DNA of 35,285 bases. It comes from Chloroflexia bacterium. GTDB lineage: Bacteria > Chloroflexota > Chloroflexia > DTKN01. Position 1 is the first letter of the stretch. Every line of letters starts with the position of its first letter. The stretch is taken from NCBI GenBank assembly GCA_016928715.1, contig JAFGKG010000010.1, positions 1 to 35,285 on the forward strand, written 5' to 3'. Both the position numbers and the translations under genes were made by a program. The notes under the pieces are model-generated. The model was given only the letters and a program-made list of their open reading frames with translations. It made no database searches and was not told the DNA's origin. Shown one piece after another: positions 15,602 to 24,274 of this stretch.

Positions 15602-16540
15602 TTAGACCAACTGCAGCAAAGGACTGATCGTGTGTCCCTCGTAAATGTGCTGAATCACAGCGGCCAGCAGGGGGGCGATCGAAATGACGCGCAGCACCTT
15701 GACCTGCTTTTCCGGGGGTACGTGGATCGTATTGCTCACGACCAGTTCTTTGATAAATGGCTGGCAGAGTTTTTCCAAGGAGCGCCCCACCAGCACAGGA
15801 TGCGTAATGGACAGATATACCTCGGGACGGGCGCCGGCCTCCAGCAAGGCGGGAATTTCGTCCAACACACTGCCCCCGGCAATGACGTCGTCAATGATGA
15901 TGGGGATATGCCCGCGAATGTCCCCAGAGATATGGGTCACGCGGATCTGCCGATCTTCACGGCGCTTTTGCATAACCACCAGGGGCAGCTGCAAAAGCTC
16001 GGCGTATCGGCCGGCCATTTTGGCCCGCCCGGTGTCTGGAGCAACAATGGCGGCCTGGGCAAAGCGTTCGTGCCCGAAATGCTTGGCCAGGATTGGCACC
16101 GCCGTCAGGGGATCTACGGGGATCCCGAAAAAGCCCTGGATCGCCGGGGAGTGGACATCCACATAGATGACCCGGTCGACACCCAGGCTTTCCAAAATGG
16201 TGGCCACGACGCGGGTGCTGATGGCCTCGCGCCCCCGGGCCATGCGCTCCTGGCGGGTGTAGGGAAAATAGGGCGCCACCACCGTAATCGAGCGGGCCGA
16301 GGCCCGGCGGAAAGCATCGACTAACAGGAAAAGGCTCATGCTATGCTCGTTGACCGGATCCGAGCAGGTCTGCATGAGAAAGACATCCTGCTTGCGGACA
16401 CACTCCAGTATCTCGACGTGTGTCTCGCTGTCGGGCAGGTGGGTGATGCGCAGCTTGCCCAGGGGGATTCCCAGAATAGAAGCCACCTCTTGGGCCAAGG
16501 GAAGATTGGCATTTCCCGAAAAGAGCCGCAAAGTTGTCAA
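15602..16540 (-). CDS. prs: Ribose-phosphate pyrophosphokinase (PRPP synthetase), divergent
   Basis: Makes 5-phosphoribosyl 1-diphosphate from ribose 5-phosphate and ATP for nucleotide and amino acid synthesis. The N-terminus LRLFSGNANLPLAQEVASILG, the SDPVNEHSMSLFLLVDAFRRASARSITVVAPYFPYTRQER segment, VDVHSPAIQGFF and the THPVLVG stretch place it in the class I family. Several sites are unusual: RQER for RQDR, a changed DxGGxxRA element (DTGRAKMAGR), and a PRPP loop reading DDVIAGGSV instead of DDxxDTGGT. The start is probably TTG at 16540, six bases after AGGAGG (16547-16552). A GTG at 16546 lies inside the site. The length of 312 residues is normal. It may be a paralogue; I cannot tell whether another prs exists. 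Confidence 0.8.
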   Translation of the reverse strand: MTTLRLFSGNANLPLAQEVASILGIPLGKLRITHLPDSETHVEILECVRKQDVFLMQTCSDPVNEHSMSLFLLVDAFRRASARSITVVAPYFPYTRQERMARGREAISTRVVATILESLGVDRVIYVDVHSPAIQGFFGIPVDPLTAVPILAKHFGHERFAQAAIVAPDTGRAKMAGRYAELLQLPLVVMQKRREDRQIRVTHISGDIRGHIPIIIDDVIAGGSVLDEIPALLEAGARPEVYLSITHPVLVGRSLEKLCQPFIKELVVSNTIHVPPEKQVKVLRVISIAPLLAAVIQHIYEGHTISPLLQLV

Positions 16541-16643
16541 GTCCACCCTCCTACTACGCTATCCAGTACCCGGTCTGGATTGGGCCATGGAACCGTATTC
16601 TACCACCATCCAACAAAAATTTCAAAGCGGCCCCCGGACCAAG

Positions 16644-16697
16644 GGCCTGATACGATGTAGGGCGCCTCAAAAGAGGCGCCCTACATCGTATCAGGCC
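16644..16697. repeat. 54-base perfect palindrome downstream of groEL
   Basis: Two 25-base arms (16644-16668 and 16673-16697) are perfectly complementary, separated by AAAA. It lies between the groEL stop and the PRPP synthetase gene. Transcribed, it would form an extremely stable hairpin that could end or protect the groESL transcript, but no U-run follows on the minus strand. The perfect match between arms suggests recent origin or spread, as in REP or MITE-like elements. The rest of 16547-16778 shows no gene. Confidence 0.8.
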
Positions 16698-16778
16698 GGC
16701 CAGGTTTTATGGCTTGCTGCCAGGGGATGCACTCCCCAGGCCGCCAAAACCTACCTCCAGCCGTTCAGGCTTGCGCTT

Positions 16779-18422
<1,644 letters not shown>

Positions 18423-18495
18423 TTACCTCCTCAAGATTTTCTGGTCTTCTCAGAAGGCTAGTCAGCCCCCTGAAGCATGTTATGATTCCTCTGAC

Positions 18496-18798
18496 CTAGC
18501 GCTCAATGATCGCCAAGAGATCCTTCTCGCTGAGGATAATAAACTTGTCGTCAGCTTGATCCTTGAACTCGGTGCCAGCGTACTTGGCAAAGAGAACGCG
18601 GTCCCCTTCGCTCACCTCCATGGGAACACGGGTGCCGTCGTCCAAGCGGCGGCCTGGCCCCACCGCGATGACTTGACCTTCCTGCGGTTTTTCCTTAGAG
18701 GCCGTGTCGGGCAAATAAATGCCCCCCTTGCTGACTTCTTCCTGTTCGATAGGCTTGACAACCACACGATCAGCCAGCGGTTTCAACTTGATCTCCAT
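18496..18798 (-). CDS. groES: Co-chaperonin GroES (Hsp10)
   Basis: Ten-kDa lid of the GroEL chamber, 100 residues. The mobile loop [35 protein letters not shown] and the C-terminal [35 protein letters not shown] are standard. The ATG at 18798 is nine bases after AGGAGG. It is the first gene of the groES-groEL operon, with a promoter and CIRCE element upstream. Confidence 0.98.
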   Translation of the reverse strand: MEIKLKPLADRVVVKPIEQEEVSKGGIYLPDTASKEKPQEGQVIAVGPGRRLDDGTRVPMEVSEGDRVLFAKYAGTEFKDQADDKFIILSEKDLLAIIER

Positions 18799-18848
18799 GT
18801 CTGTCCACCTCCTAATAGAATTTGACTACCCCAGTCGGGGACGTAATT

Positions 18849-18875
18849 TTAGCACTCTTATAGCCAGAGTGCTAA
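18849..18875 (-). promoter_or_regulatory. CIRCE element (HrcA operator) of groESL
   Basis: A perfect TTAGCACTC-N9-GAGTGCTAA inverted repeat. It lies just downstream of the predicted transcription start (near 18878), in the groES leader, where HrcA binding would block transcription until heat stress. No hrcA gene is in this window. Confidence 0.95.
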
Positions 18876-18884
18876 GGCAGCTCT

Positions 18885-18913
18885 ATCATACCCGATCTGT
18901 CCCAAAAGTGCAA
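18885..18913 (-). promoter_or_regulatory. Promoter of groESL
   Basis: On the minus strand TTGCAC (18908-18913) and TATGAT (18885-18890) are 17 bases apart, immediately upstream of the CIRCE element. Confidence 0.8.
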
Positions 18914-19039
18914 GTTCACAGAACACACTTCTAAGACAGATATACCCATAAAATAGAATTTATATGCATTTACAAGACCGCTTTCACATATTTACTTTTT
19001 CTTTTTCCCCTTTTCACTCTTCCTCCTATACCCTTCTCC

Positions 19040-19068
19040 TTGACAATGGGGCCAGAACATGCTATCCT
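19040..19068 (+). promoter_or_regulatory. Upstream promoter (P1) of the sigma factor gene
   Basis: A perfect TTGACA (19040-19045) and TATCCT (19063-19068), 17 bases apart. It lies in the 330-base region between the divergent groES and sigma-factor promoters. The 18914-19039 stretch is AT-rich and shows no gene. Confidence 0.6.
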
Positions 19069-19113
19069 ATTATTGTTGTAAAGCTAATCTTTTGAACGAG
19101 GTGCTTCAAGTAC

Positions 19114-19142
19114 TAGACAAGTCCCTATAAATGCGGTATAAT
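19114..19142 (+). promoter_or_regulatory. Downstream promoter (P2) of the sigma factor gene
   Basis: TAGACA (19114-19119) and a perfect TATAAT (19137-19142), 17 bases apart. Transcription from here gives a leader of about 170 bases containing the hairpins at 19151-19245. Confidence 0.65.
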
Positions 19143-19150
19143 GGAAAAGT

Positions 19151-19245
19151 GCCCGGGGCGATTTTTCCCGGGCCTAAAAGTGCATAATGGGGCAGCATGG
19201 GAGCGAACGGCCAATCTTTGGCCTGACTCAGAAACGAGACCCCAT
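19151..19245 (+). promoter_or_regulatory. Structured 5' leader of the sigma factor gene
   Basis: Two hairpins can form: GCCCGGG/CCCGGGC (19151-19173) and GGCCAA-TCT-TTGGCC (19209-19223). The second could be enclosed by ATGGGG (19187-19192) pairing with CCCCAT (19240-19245). It matches no riboswitch class that I recognise and could affect translation or be a small RNA in its own right. Confidence 0.4.
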
Positions 19246-19319
19246 CCTTTGTACAAGGGGGGGCAATCTTTTAAGCGCGGCCAAGTTTCCGAGTGATCAA
19301 GATAGGGGTGGATAAACAC

Positions 19320-20459
19320 ATGATACAAACATTGATCAAACGAGCCCAGGAACAGGGAGGCATTACCCTCGACGAAATCTTGGAAGTGTTTCCTGATCTG
19401 GAATACCATCTCGATGAGGTCGATGAACTATATACCACCTTGCAGGATCTGGGCCTGCCCGTGCTGGATGGAGCCGAGGAACTCGAAAAGGAGGCGGAGG
19501 AAAGCGCCCCGGAGAGCAGTGCGCTAAAGGGGGACCTGGATTCGATCAGTATCGATGATCCCGTACGCATGTACCTACACGAGATTGGGCGAGTGCCCCT
19601 GTTAACCTCAGAAGAGGAGGTTGCACTGGCTATGCGCCTGAGGGCCGGCGAAGAGGCCGCCCTAAAGCTGGAAAAGGCGGGCAACAACATGAAAGCTGAG
19701 CGGCGGGAAAAAGTGGAGCAAACGCTCATATCCGGAGAGCAAGCCCGCCAGCACCTGATCCAGGCCAACTTGCGCTTGGTCGTCAGTATTGCCAAAAAAT
19801 ACATCGGCCGCGGCATGTCCTTCCTGGACCTGATCCAGGAAGGCAACATCGGCCTGATGCGGGCAACTGAAAAGTTTGATCATACTCGTGGCTACAAGTT
19901 CTCCACCTACGCCACCTGGTGGATTCGCCAGGCCATCACCCGTTCCATCTCGGACCAGAGCCGGACTATCCGCCTGCCGGTCCACGTGGGCGAGACTATC
20001 AATCGAGTCAAGCGGGTTTCACACCGCCTTCAGCAACAGATGGAACGCGAGCCCACCACTGAGGAAATTGCGGAGGCGATGGGCATCAGCAAGGACAAGG
20101 TCCGCCGCGTCATCGAGGTCTCGCGCATTCCCATCTCCCTGGAAATGCCGGTGGGCAAAGAAGGGGACAGCCGGATGGGCGACTTTATCGAGGATGACCG
20201 GGTAGCTGCTCCTCTGGATGCAGCTTCCTATCACTTGCTACGGGAGCAGATCAACGAGGTTCTGGAAAAACTGCCCGAGCGCGAACGCCGGATTATCCAG
20301 CTGCGCTTTGGACTCAACGATGGCCGCTACCGCACCCTGGAGGAAGTGGGCAAAGAGTTTGGTATCACCCGGGAGCGCATCCGCCAGATTGAAGCCAAGG
20401 TGCTGCGCAAACTACGCCATCCCCACTATGGGAAAAAACTGCGCGGGTTTTTGGAATAA
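19320..20459 (+). CDS. rpoD: Primary RNA polymerase sigma factor (RpoD/SigA)
   Basis: Vegetative sigma factor directing transcription from -35/-10 promoters. Region 1.1 is short. Region 1.2 reads [30 protein letters not shown]. Region 2 includes [60 protein letters not shown]. Region 3 follows, and region 4 ends in [33 protein letters not shown]. The protein has 379 residues, typical of SigA-type rather than the 600-residue E. coli form. I chose ATG 19320, about ten bases after a GGGGTGG, over a frame that opens at 19293. It is monocistronic and convergent with the amidase gene. No non-conserved insertion domain is seen. Confidence 0.96.
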   Translation: MIQTLIKRAQEQGGITLDEILEVFPDLEYHLDEVDELYTTLQDLGLPVLDGAEELEKEAEESAPESSALKGDLDSISIDDPVRMYLHEIGRVPLLTSEEEVALAMRLRAGEEAALKLEKAGNNMKAERREKVEQTLISGEQARQHLIQANLRLVVSIAKKYIGRGMSFLDLIQEGNIGLMRATEKFDHTRGYKFSTYATWWIRQAITRSISDQSRTIRLPVHVGETINRVKRVSHRLQQQMEREPTTEEIAEAMGISKDKVRRVIEVSRIPISLEMPVGKEGDSRMGDFIEDDRVAAPLDAASYHLLREQINEVLEKLPERERRIIQLRFGLNDGRYRTLEEVGKEFGITRERIRQIEAKVLRKLRHPHYGKKLRGFLE

Positions 20460-20493
20460 GGCCTCTTTTACCCTGTTCACAGTCTGTGACTTG

Positions 20494-20522
20494 GGCCCAG
20501 CCCGCCTATGGTGTGCTGGGCC
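20494..20522. terminator. Candidate hairpin at the end of rpoD and amidase genes
   Basis: GGCCCAGC and GCTGGGCC (20494-20501, 20515-20522) form an eight-bp stem between the two convergent genes, overlapping the amidase stop. No U-run follows, so it is only a weak candidate. Confidence 0.35.
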
Positions 20523-23337
20523 TTGGCGTGCACGTGGGAAGGACCAGTACGTTGAGCGGCCCACTGAACTGGTTGTTGTGCTCGTCGCTCTCTACCACCG
20601 TGTTCTCTGGGTCTATGGTTACGGTGATCACTGTACCCAGCACGATTTCGGGACAGACCAACTCTTTGTGTTGGCCCGGCTGCAGCTCCTCTACGTACCA
20701 ACGGCAGCCCTCGATGTCGCTCCCCCTCAGTTCCACGTAAAAACTCCTGGCCGCTGCCATGCCCAGGTTGCTCAGGTCCACCGCAATGCCGGCCGGTCGG
20801 GCACAGTCAAAGGGCGAATCCTGGCTAGAGTACATCCGCATCACCCGCAGATCGGCCCAACCCAGGCCGACCACACCGGAACCACCCGGCGTGGGCGAGG
20901 GCGCACGCGTTTGAGAGATCGTCGGAACAGGCGTCGGCGAAGGGGGGGCCAGCTCGACGGGTGTGGGCGTGGCCGTGGGCAAAACCGTCGGAGGCAAAGG
21001 CACTGTCGGGGTAGGGCTGGGCCGAGGCGAAACCGTCGGGGGCAGCGTGGGCGCACCGGTGGGGCCGACCTGCGCCTTGAGCACCAGGGGCATATACCAG
21101 CCCCAGTTCAGCCAGCTCACCTCCAGGCTCGACAGATCCCCATCCCCTTCGTGAGGTGTCTCCTCAAAACCGAGGGCATCGCGGGCATGGACCCGGAAAT
21201 AGCGGATGCCCTCGGCGGGGATGTCGACCACCCCGCTGGTCCAACCCACCTCGCTCCAGAGGTCCAGCCAGACGCCGTCCAAACCGTCGCGCACCTGCAC
21301 CGTGTAACAAGCAACCCCGCTGCCGTTGTCATGTCCCTCCCAAAGCAGAAAGCAGCTCCCAGCGATGGAACAATAAAGATCGGTCGCACTCGAAGTGGGC
21401 GGCGAGGTGTCGACCCCAAAGCGGCGGGCCGGGGCAAAAGGCCCCCAGCCGTTGTCGTTGTAGGCGCGAACGGACCAGTACAGAAAGGACGTATCCCCGT
21501 TCAGGGTAACACTGTAGGACGAGGCCAGGCCCAGGTCAACTTCAAGCAGGGGTTGGCTCAGTGCGGCGTCCGCGGCCAGCACCAGGTTAAAACCCGCCAG
21601 CGTCGCTGTAGGTGGAGCCGACCAGCTAAAAACAACCTGCCGATCCTGTAGCCAAACCCCATCCGCCGGCGCTTGAAGCTGCGGCGCCGGCGGAAGCTCA
21701 ATTGAGGACCCCCGAAAAACCCAGCGTACCGCGTCGTACCAGAGCGAGTGCCAATGGTCGTCGGCCATATCGTCCAGGTAGACATAGCCGGTACTGCCAG
21801 CATAGAAGGGATACGTGCCCAGGGACGCCCAGCGCCCCTGCGCTTCATCCTGATCGACCACCACGAGGCTCCCACCGTCGCGATAGTAGACACGATAATG
21901 GGCCCCAGTTGTATAAGCGGGCAAATCCGGATCCGCGCACGAGGGAATATAGGCGAAAACCTCGTACCAACCGCCCTCGAGTAGCTCGGGCCGCCAGATT
22001 CCCCAGTTGGCCGAAAGCGCCGGATCCACAGTGGTGTGGGTCCACCAACTGTGCTCCTCGTAACCACAGCCCTCGTGCCAATAGGCCTGGCTACGACTAA
22101 ACTCCGGATCCAATTCGTCCAGCAATATGGATTCCTCTTGCTGCAGCAGCAGCACCTGCACGTTTAGCCGGATGGCGGGAAGCAGGCCGTAGAGTACATC
22201 CCCGGGGCAGGAGGTCTGCCCCACGTCCCGGTGCCCGGCAATGTGATCGTAGACCTTGTGGTTATTAAAGCTCTCCCCCAGCGGGTCGATGCCCCTTTGA
22301 GAGGCTTTCCAAGCAATCAGGGCTTCCAAGGTTTCCTGAAGCACTGCGGGGACAGGCGCAGTGGAATAGGTGCCCAAACAGCCCAGGCCCATCGTGCCGG
22401 GATTATAGCTGTGGGCATGTCCGCCAATGACGTCCTCTCCGCCGGCCCGCCCCTCGTATACGTTGCCCAGTGGATCGATAATATAATTGTAGCCAATGTC
22501 CCCCCAACCACGAGTCTCGGCGTGATAGTACCAGATCGCCCGCACGCGGGCGGCCCAGTCCACGTCGTCATTGGGCGTGGCTGTGTGATGCACAATGACA
22601 TGGGTCACCGGTTCGTACTCCGGCGGCCAGCGGGGACTCTCCTCACCCTCCGGACAGCCCCATTCCTCCCGGCTGACGAGCGGGGGCTGGTCCAGGCTGG
22701 AGAGACCGCCTGGCCGGCCCTTGCTACCCATGATATCGGCGGTGCTGGGGCCGGCCCGCGCATCGATCAAGGTGCAGTCCAAACTCTCCAGAGAGGGCAG
22801 CGCTTGGCCCGAGATCGAGGAAAGGGACAAACGATACTGAAAGCGCTGGTGCACCCCCTCCTGCTGGGGCACAAAAAAGAGTTCGCCGGCGTACTGGTTA
22901 TAAGCCATGGGCGGGAGTTCGGGGTCCTCTTCCACCTGGATCCAAGGCGTCCAGCGATCGCCCTCCACATCGGGACTGCTGCGTAGCTCCAACATCAGGG
23001 AGGAGCCCTCGGGCAGGATCGCCTCCCAGGAACAGCCCAACTCGGAGAAAGGCAAGGGGGCCGGAATGACCGGGGAGGTATACACCCCACTGCTCGGCAG
23101 CGTCAGTCCCAGCCCATCCTCCTGGCTCAGGGGACCCTTGCTGTGTCCCACCCCAAAATCGCCGCCACTCCAATGCAAGCTCTGGGACAGGATCGCGCTC
23201 CCCTCGCGGGCCAACCCCCTCCAGGCCTGCTCAGAAGAGACCAGGGAAGCACTGCCCAACAGCAGCAAGAGCGGCAGTACAAGCCAGCCGGCTATTCTTG
23301 ACCCATACTTGCACTTGAGGCCGAATGGGGCTTTCAT
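20506..23337 (-). CDS. Secreted N-acetylmuramoyl-L-alanine amidase (PGRP type), multidomain
   Basis: A 943-residue exported cell-wall amidase. A signal peptide or anchor (IAGWLVLPLLLLLGSASLVSS) is followed by a beta-rich N-terminal region. A PGRP/Amidase_2 domain lies at about 220-385, with zinc ligands His250 or His251 (THVIVHHTATP), His369 (IAGHRDVG) and Cys377 (TSCPG), plus WGDIGYNYIIDPLGNVYEGR. A golvesin-like domain (about 420-542: GGWYEVFAYIPSCADPDLPAY and YVYLDDMADDHWHSLWYDAVRW) and fibronectin-like regions come next. A Pro/Thr linker of about 55 residues and a C-terminal CARDB-like domain (LRVMRMYSSQDSPFDCARPAGIAVDLSNLG) complete it. The ATG at 23337 follows AAGGGA. It should cleave the amide between muramic acid and L-Ala. 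Its promoter shares a palindromic operator with rex. Confidence 0.85.
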   Translation of the reverse strand: MKAPFGLKCKYGSRIAGWLVLPLLLLLGSASLVSSEQAWRGLAREGSAILSQSLHWSGGDFGVGHSKGPLSQEDGLGLTLPSSGVYTSPVIPAPLPFSELGCSWEAILPEGSSLMLELRSSPDVEGDRWTPWIQVEEDPELPPMAYNQYAGELFFVPQQEGVHQRFQYRLSLSSISGQALPSLESLDCTLIDARAGPSTADIMGSKGRPGGLSSLDQPPLVSREEWGCPEGEESPRWPPEYEPVTHVIVHHTATPNDDVDWAARVRAIWYYHAETRGWGDIGYNYIIDPLGNVYEGRAGGEDVIGGHAHSYNPGTMGLGCLGTYSTAPVPAVLQETLEALIAWKASQRGIDPLGESFNNHKVYDHIAGHRDVGQTSCPGDVLYGLLPAIRLNVQVLLLQQEESILLDELDPEFSRSQAYWHEGCGYEEHSWWTHTTVDPALSANWGIWRPELLEGGWYEVFAYIPSCADPDLPAYTTGAHYRVYYRDGGSLVVVDQDEAQGRWASLGTYPFYAGSTGYVYLDDMADDHWHSLWYDAVRWVFRGSSIELPPAPQLQAPADGVWLQDRQVVFSWSAPPTATLAGFNLVLAADAALSQPLLEVDLGLASSYSVTLNGDTSFLYWSVRAYNDNGWGPFAPARRFGVDTSPPTSSATDLYCSIAGSCFLLWEGHDNGSGVACYTVQVRDGLDGVWLDLWSEVGWTSGVVDIPAEGIRYFRVHARDALGFEETPHEGDGDLSSLEVSWLNWGWYMPLVLKAQVGPTGAPTLPPTVSPRPSPTPTVPLPPTVLPTATPTPVELAPPSPTPVPTISQTRAPSPTPGGSGVVGLGWADLRVMRMYSSQDSPFDCARPAGIAVDLSNLGMAAARSFYVELRGSDIEGCRWYVEELQPGQHKELVCPEIVLGTVITVTIDPENTVVESDEHNNQFSGPLNVLVLPTCTPRPSTP

Positions 23338-23518
23338 GGGAGGATCCCTTGTTTTGGCCTGAGCTAGCCCCCAGGCAATTCTGTCCCGCAAATAGCACCT
23401 TCTATAAGGGCGAGGCGCGCCCCTTCATGGTGCCCCTCATGTTCGACTGCTTGGCGATCTTGGCGTTCCGGCAACTAGTCTCAGGATGGGCTTTTTACAC
23501 CAGGTAACTGATACGCTT

Positions 23519-23547
23519 ATCGTAACATAGGCGAACCGTATTGTCAA
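23519..23547 (-). promoter_or_regulatory. Promoter of secreted amidase gene
   Basis: On the minus strand TTGACA (23542-23547) and TACGAT (23519-23524), 17 bases apart. The -35 box is one half of the palindrome at 23541-23558. The leader to the start is about 170 bases and no gene is seen in it. Confidence 0.65.
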
Positions 23548-23558
23548 CCGCTTGACAA
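23541..23558. promoter_or_regulatory. Candidate Rex operator between divergent promoters
   Basis: The 18-base perfect inverted repeat TTGTCAACCGCTTGACAA has the same architecture as Rex boxes (TTGTnAA-N4-TTnACAA), differing from the best-known TTGTGAA/TTCACAA by one symmetric base. Each half forms the -35 box of a promoter: minus strand for the amidase and plus strand for rex. Rex binding would therefore silence both. A further half-site TTTCACAAA occurs at 23595-23603. Confidence 0.65.
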
Positions 23559-23580
23559 GTTGCCACTTTTGCTTTATAGT
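23552..23580 (+). promoter_or_regulatory. Promoter of rex-M23 operon
   Basis: A perfect TTGACA (23552-23557) and TATAGT (23575-23580), 17 bases apart, the strongest promoter in the window. Its -35 box is embedded in the palindrome at 23541-23558. Confidence 0.85.
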
Positions 23581-23635
23581 AGATTCGAGACCCATTTCAC
23601 AAACAAGGTACAAAACTCTGTTGAGGAGGGACCAT

Positions 23636-24274
23636 ATGGCCCAACGGCCTGTACCGGATGTAGTGGTGCGCCGGCTCACACAATACTACCGGGCACTGCT
23701 CTCTTGCCGCGATCGCGGCCTAGAGGTTGTATCCTCGCAAATGCTGGGCGAAATGCTGAACGTCACCGCGGCCCAGATCCGCAAGGACCTCTCGTATTTT
23801 GGCGGCTTTGGCAAACAAGGCATCGGTTACAATGTGGCCAACCTGCTGGAGCACCTGAAGCGCATTCTGGGACTGACCGAAACCTGGCCGATGGCCCTGA
23901 TCGGCATCGGAAACCTGGGACAGGCCCTGCTGCATTATCGAGGCTTTGCCAGAGAGGGTTTTGAAATTGTCGCCCTCTTTGACAGTGATCCCCACAAGGT
24001 GGGACAAATCATCACCGGCCTGACAGTCCACGCCGATCAACAGATACCACAGCTGATCCCCCAACTGGAGATCAAGATCGCCCTGCTGTCCATACCCACC
24101 GAAAAGGCCCAGGAAGCAGCCGATATGTTGATCCAGGCCGGCGTACAGGCTATTTTGAATTATGCACCTGTTACCCTCCGGGTGCCAGAGGATGTCTGGG
24201 TCCGTCAGATGGACCCCCTGGCCGCATTGGAAAGCATGACCTTTTATCTGGCAGCCGCCAAAGAGACCCCATGA
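23636..24274 (+). CDS. rex: Redox-sensing transcriptional repressor Rex
   Basis: Rex senses the NADH/NAD+ ratio: NAD+-bound Rex binds DNA and NADH releases it. The N-terminal winged helix reads PVPDVVVRRLTQYYRALLSCRDRGLEVVSSQMLGEMLNVTAAQIRKDLSYFGGFGKQGIGYNVANLLEHL. The Rossmann domain follows with ALIGIGNLGQALLHY and VALFDSDPHKVG, then LSIPTEKAQEAADMLIQAGVQAILNYAPVTLRVPEDVWVRQMDPLAALESMTFYL. The start is ATG 23636, six bases after AGGAGG (23624-23629). The open frame continues upstream but covers the promoter. The length of 212 residues is normal. The stop overlaps the next gene as ATGA, and the promoter carries a likely autoregulatory site. Confidence 0.96.
   Translation: MAQRPVPDVVVRRLTQYYRALLSCRDRGLEVVSSQMLGEMLNVTAAQIRKDLSYFGGFGKQGIGYNVANLLEHLKRILGLTETWPMALIGIGNLGQALLHYRGFAREGFEIVALFDSDPHKVGQIITGLTVHADQQIPQLIPQLEIKIALLSIPTEKAQEAADMLIQAGVQAILNYAPVTLRVPEDVWVRQMDPLAALESMTFYLAAAKETP

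Noticed and set aside
18849-18875. Possible transposon inverted repeat near groES
   Set aside because: The sequence is an exact CIRCE element, fully explained by HrcA regulation.
20930-21060. Similar repeat-like run in the amidase gene
   Set aside because: It encodes the Pro/Thr linker before the CARDB-like domain, so it is coding sequence.
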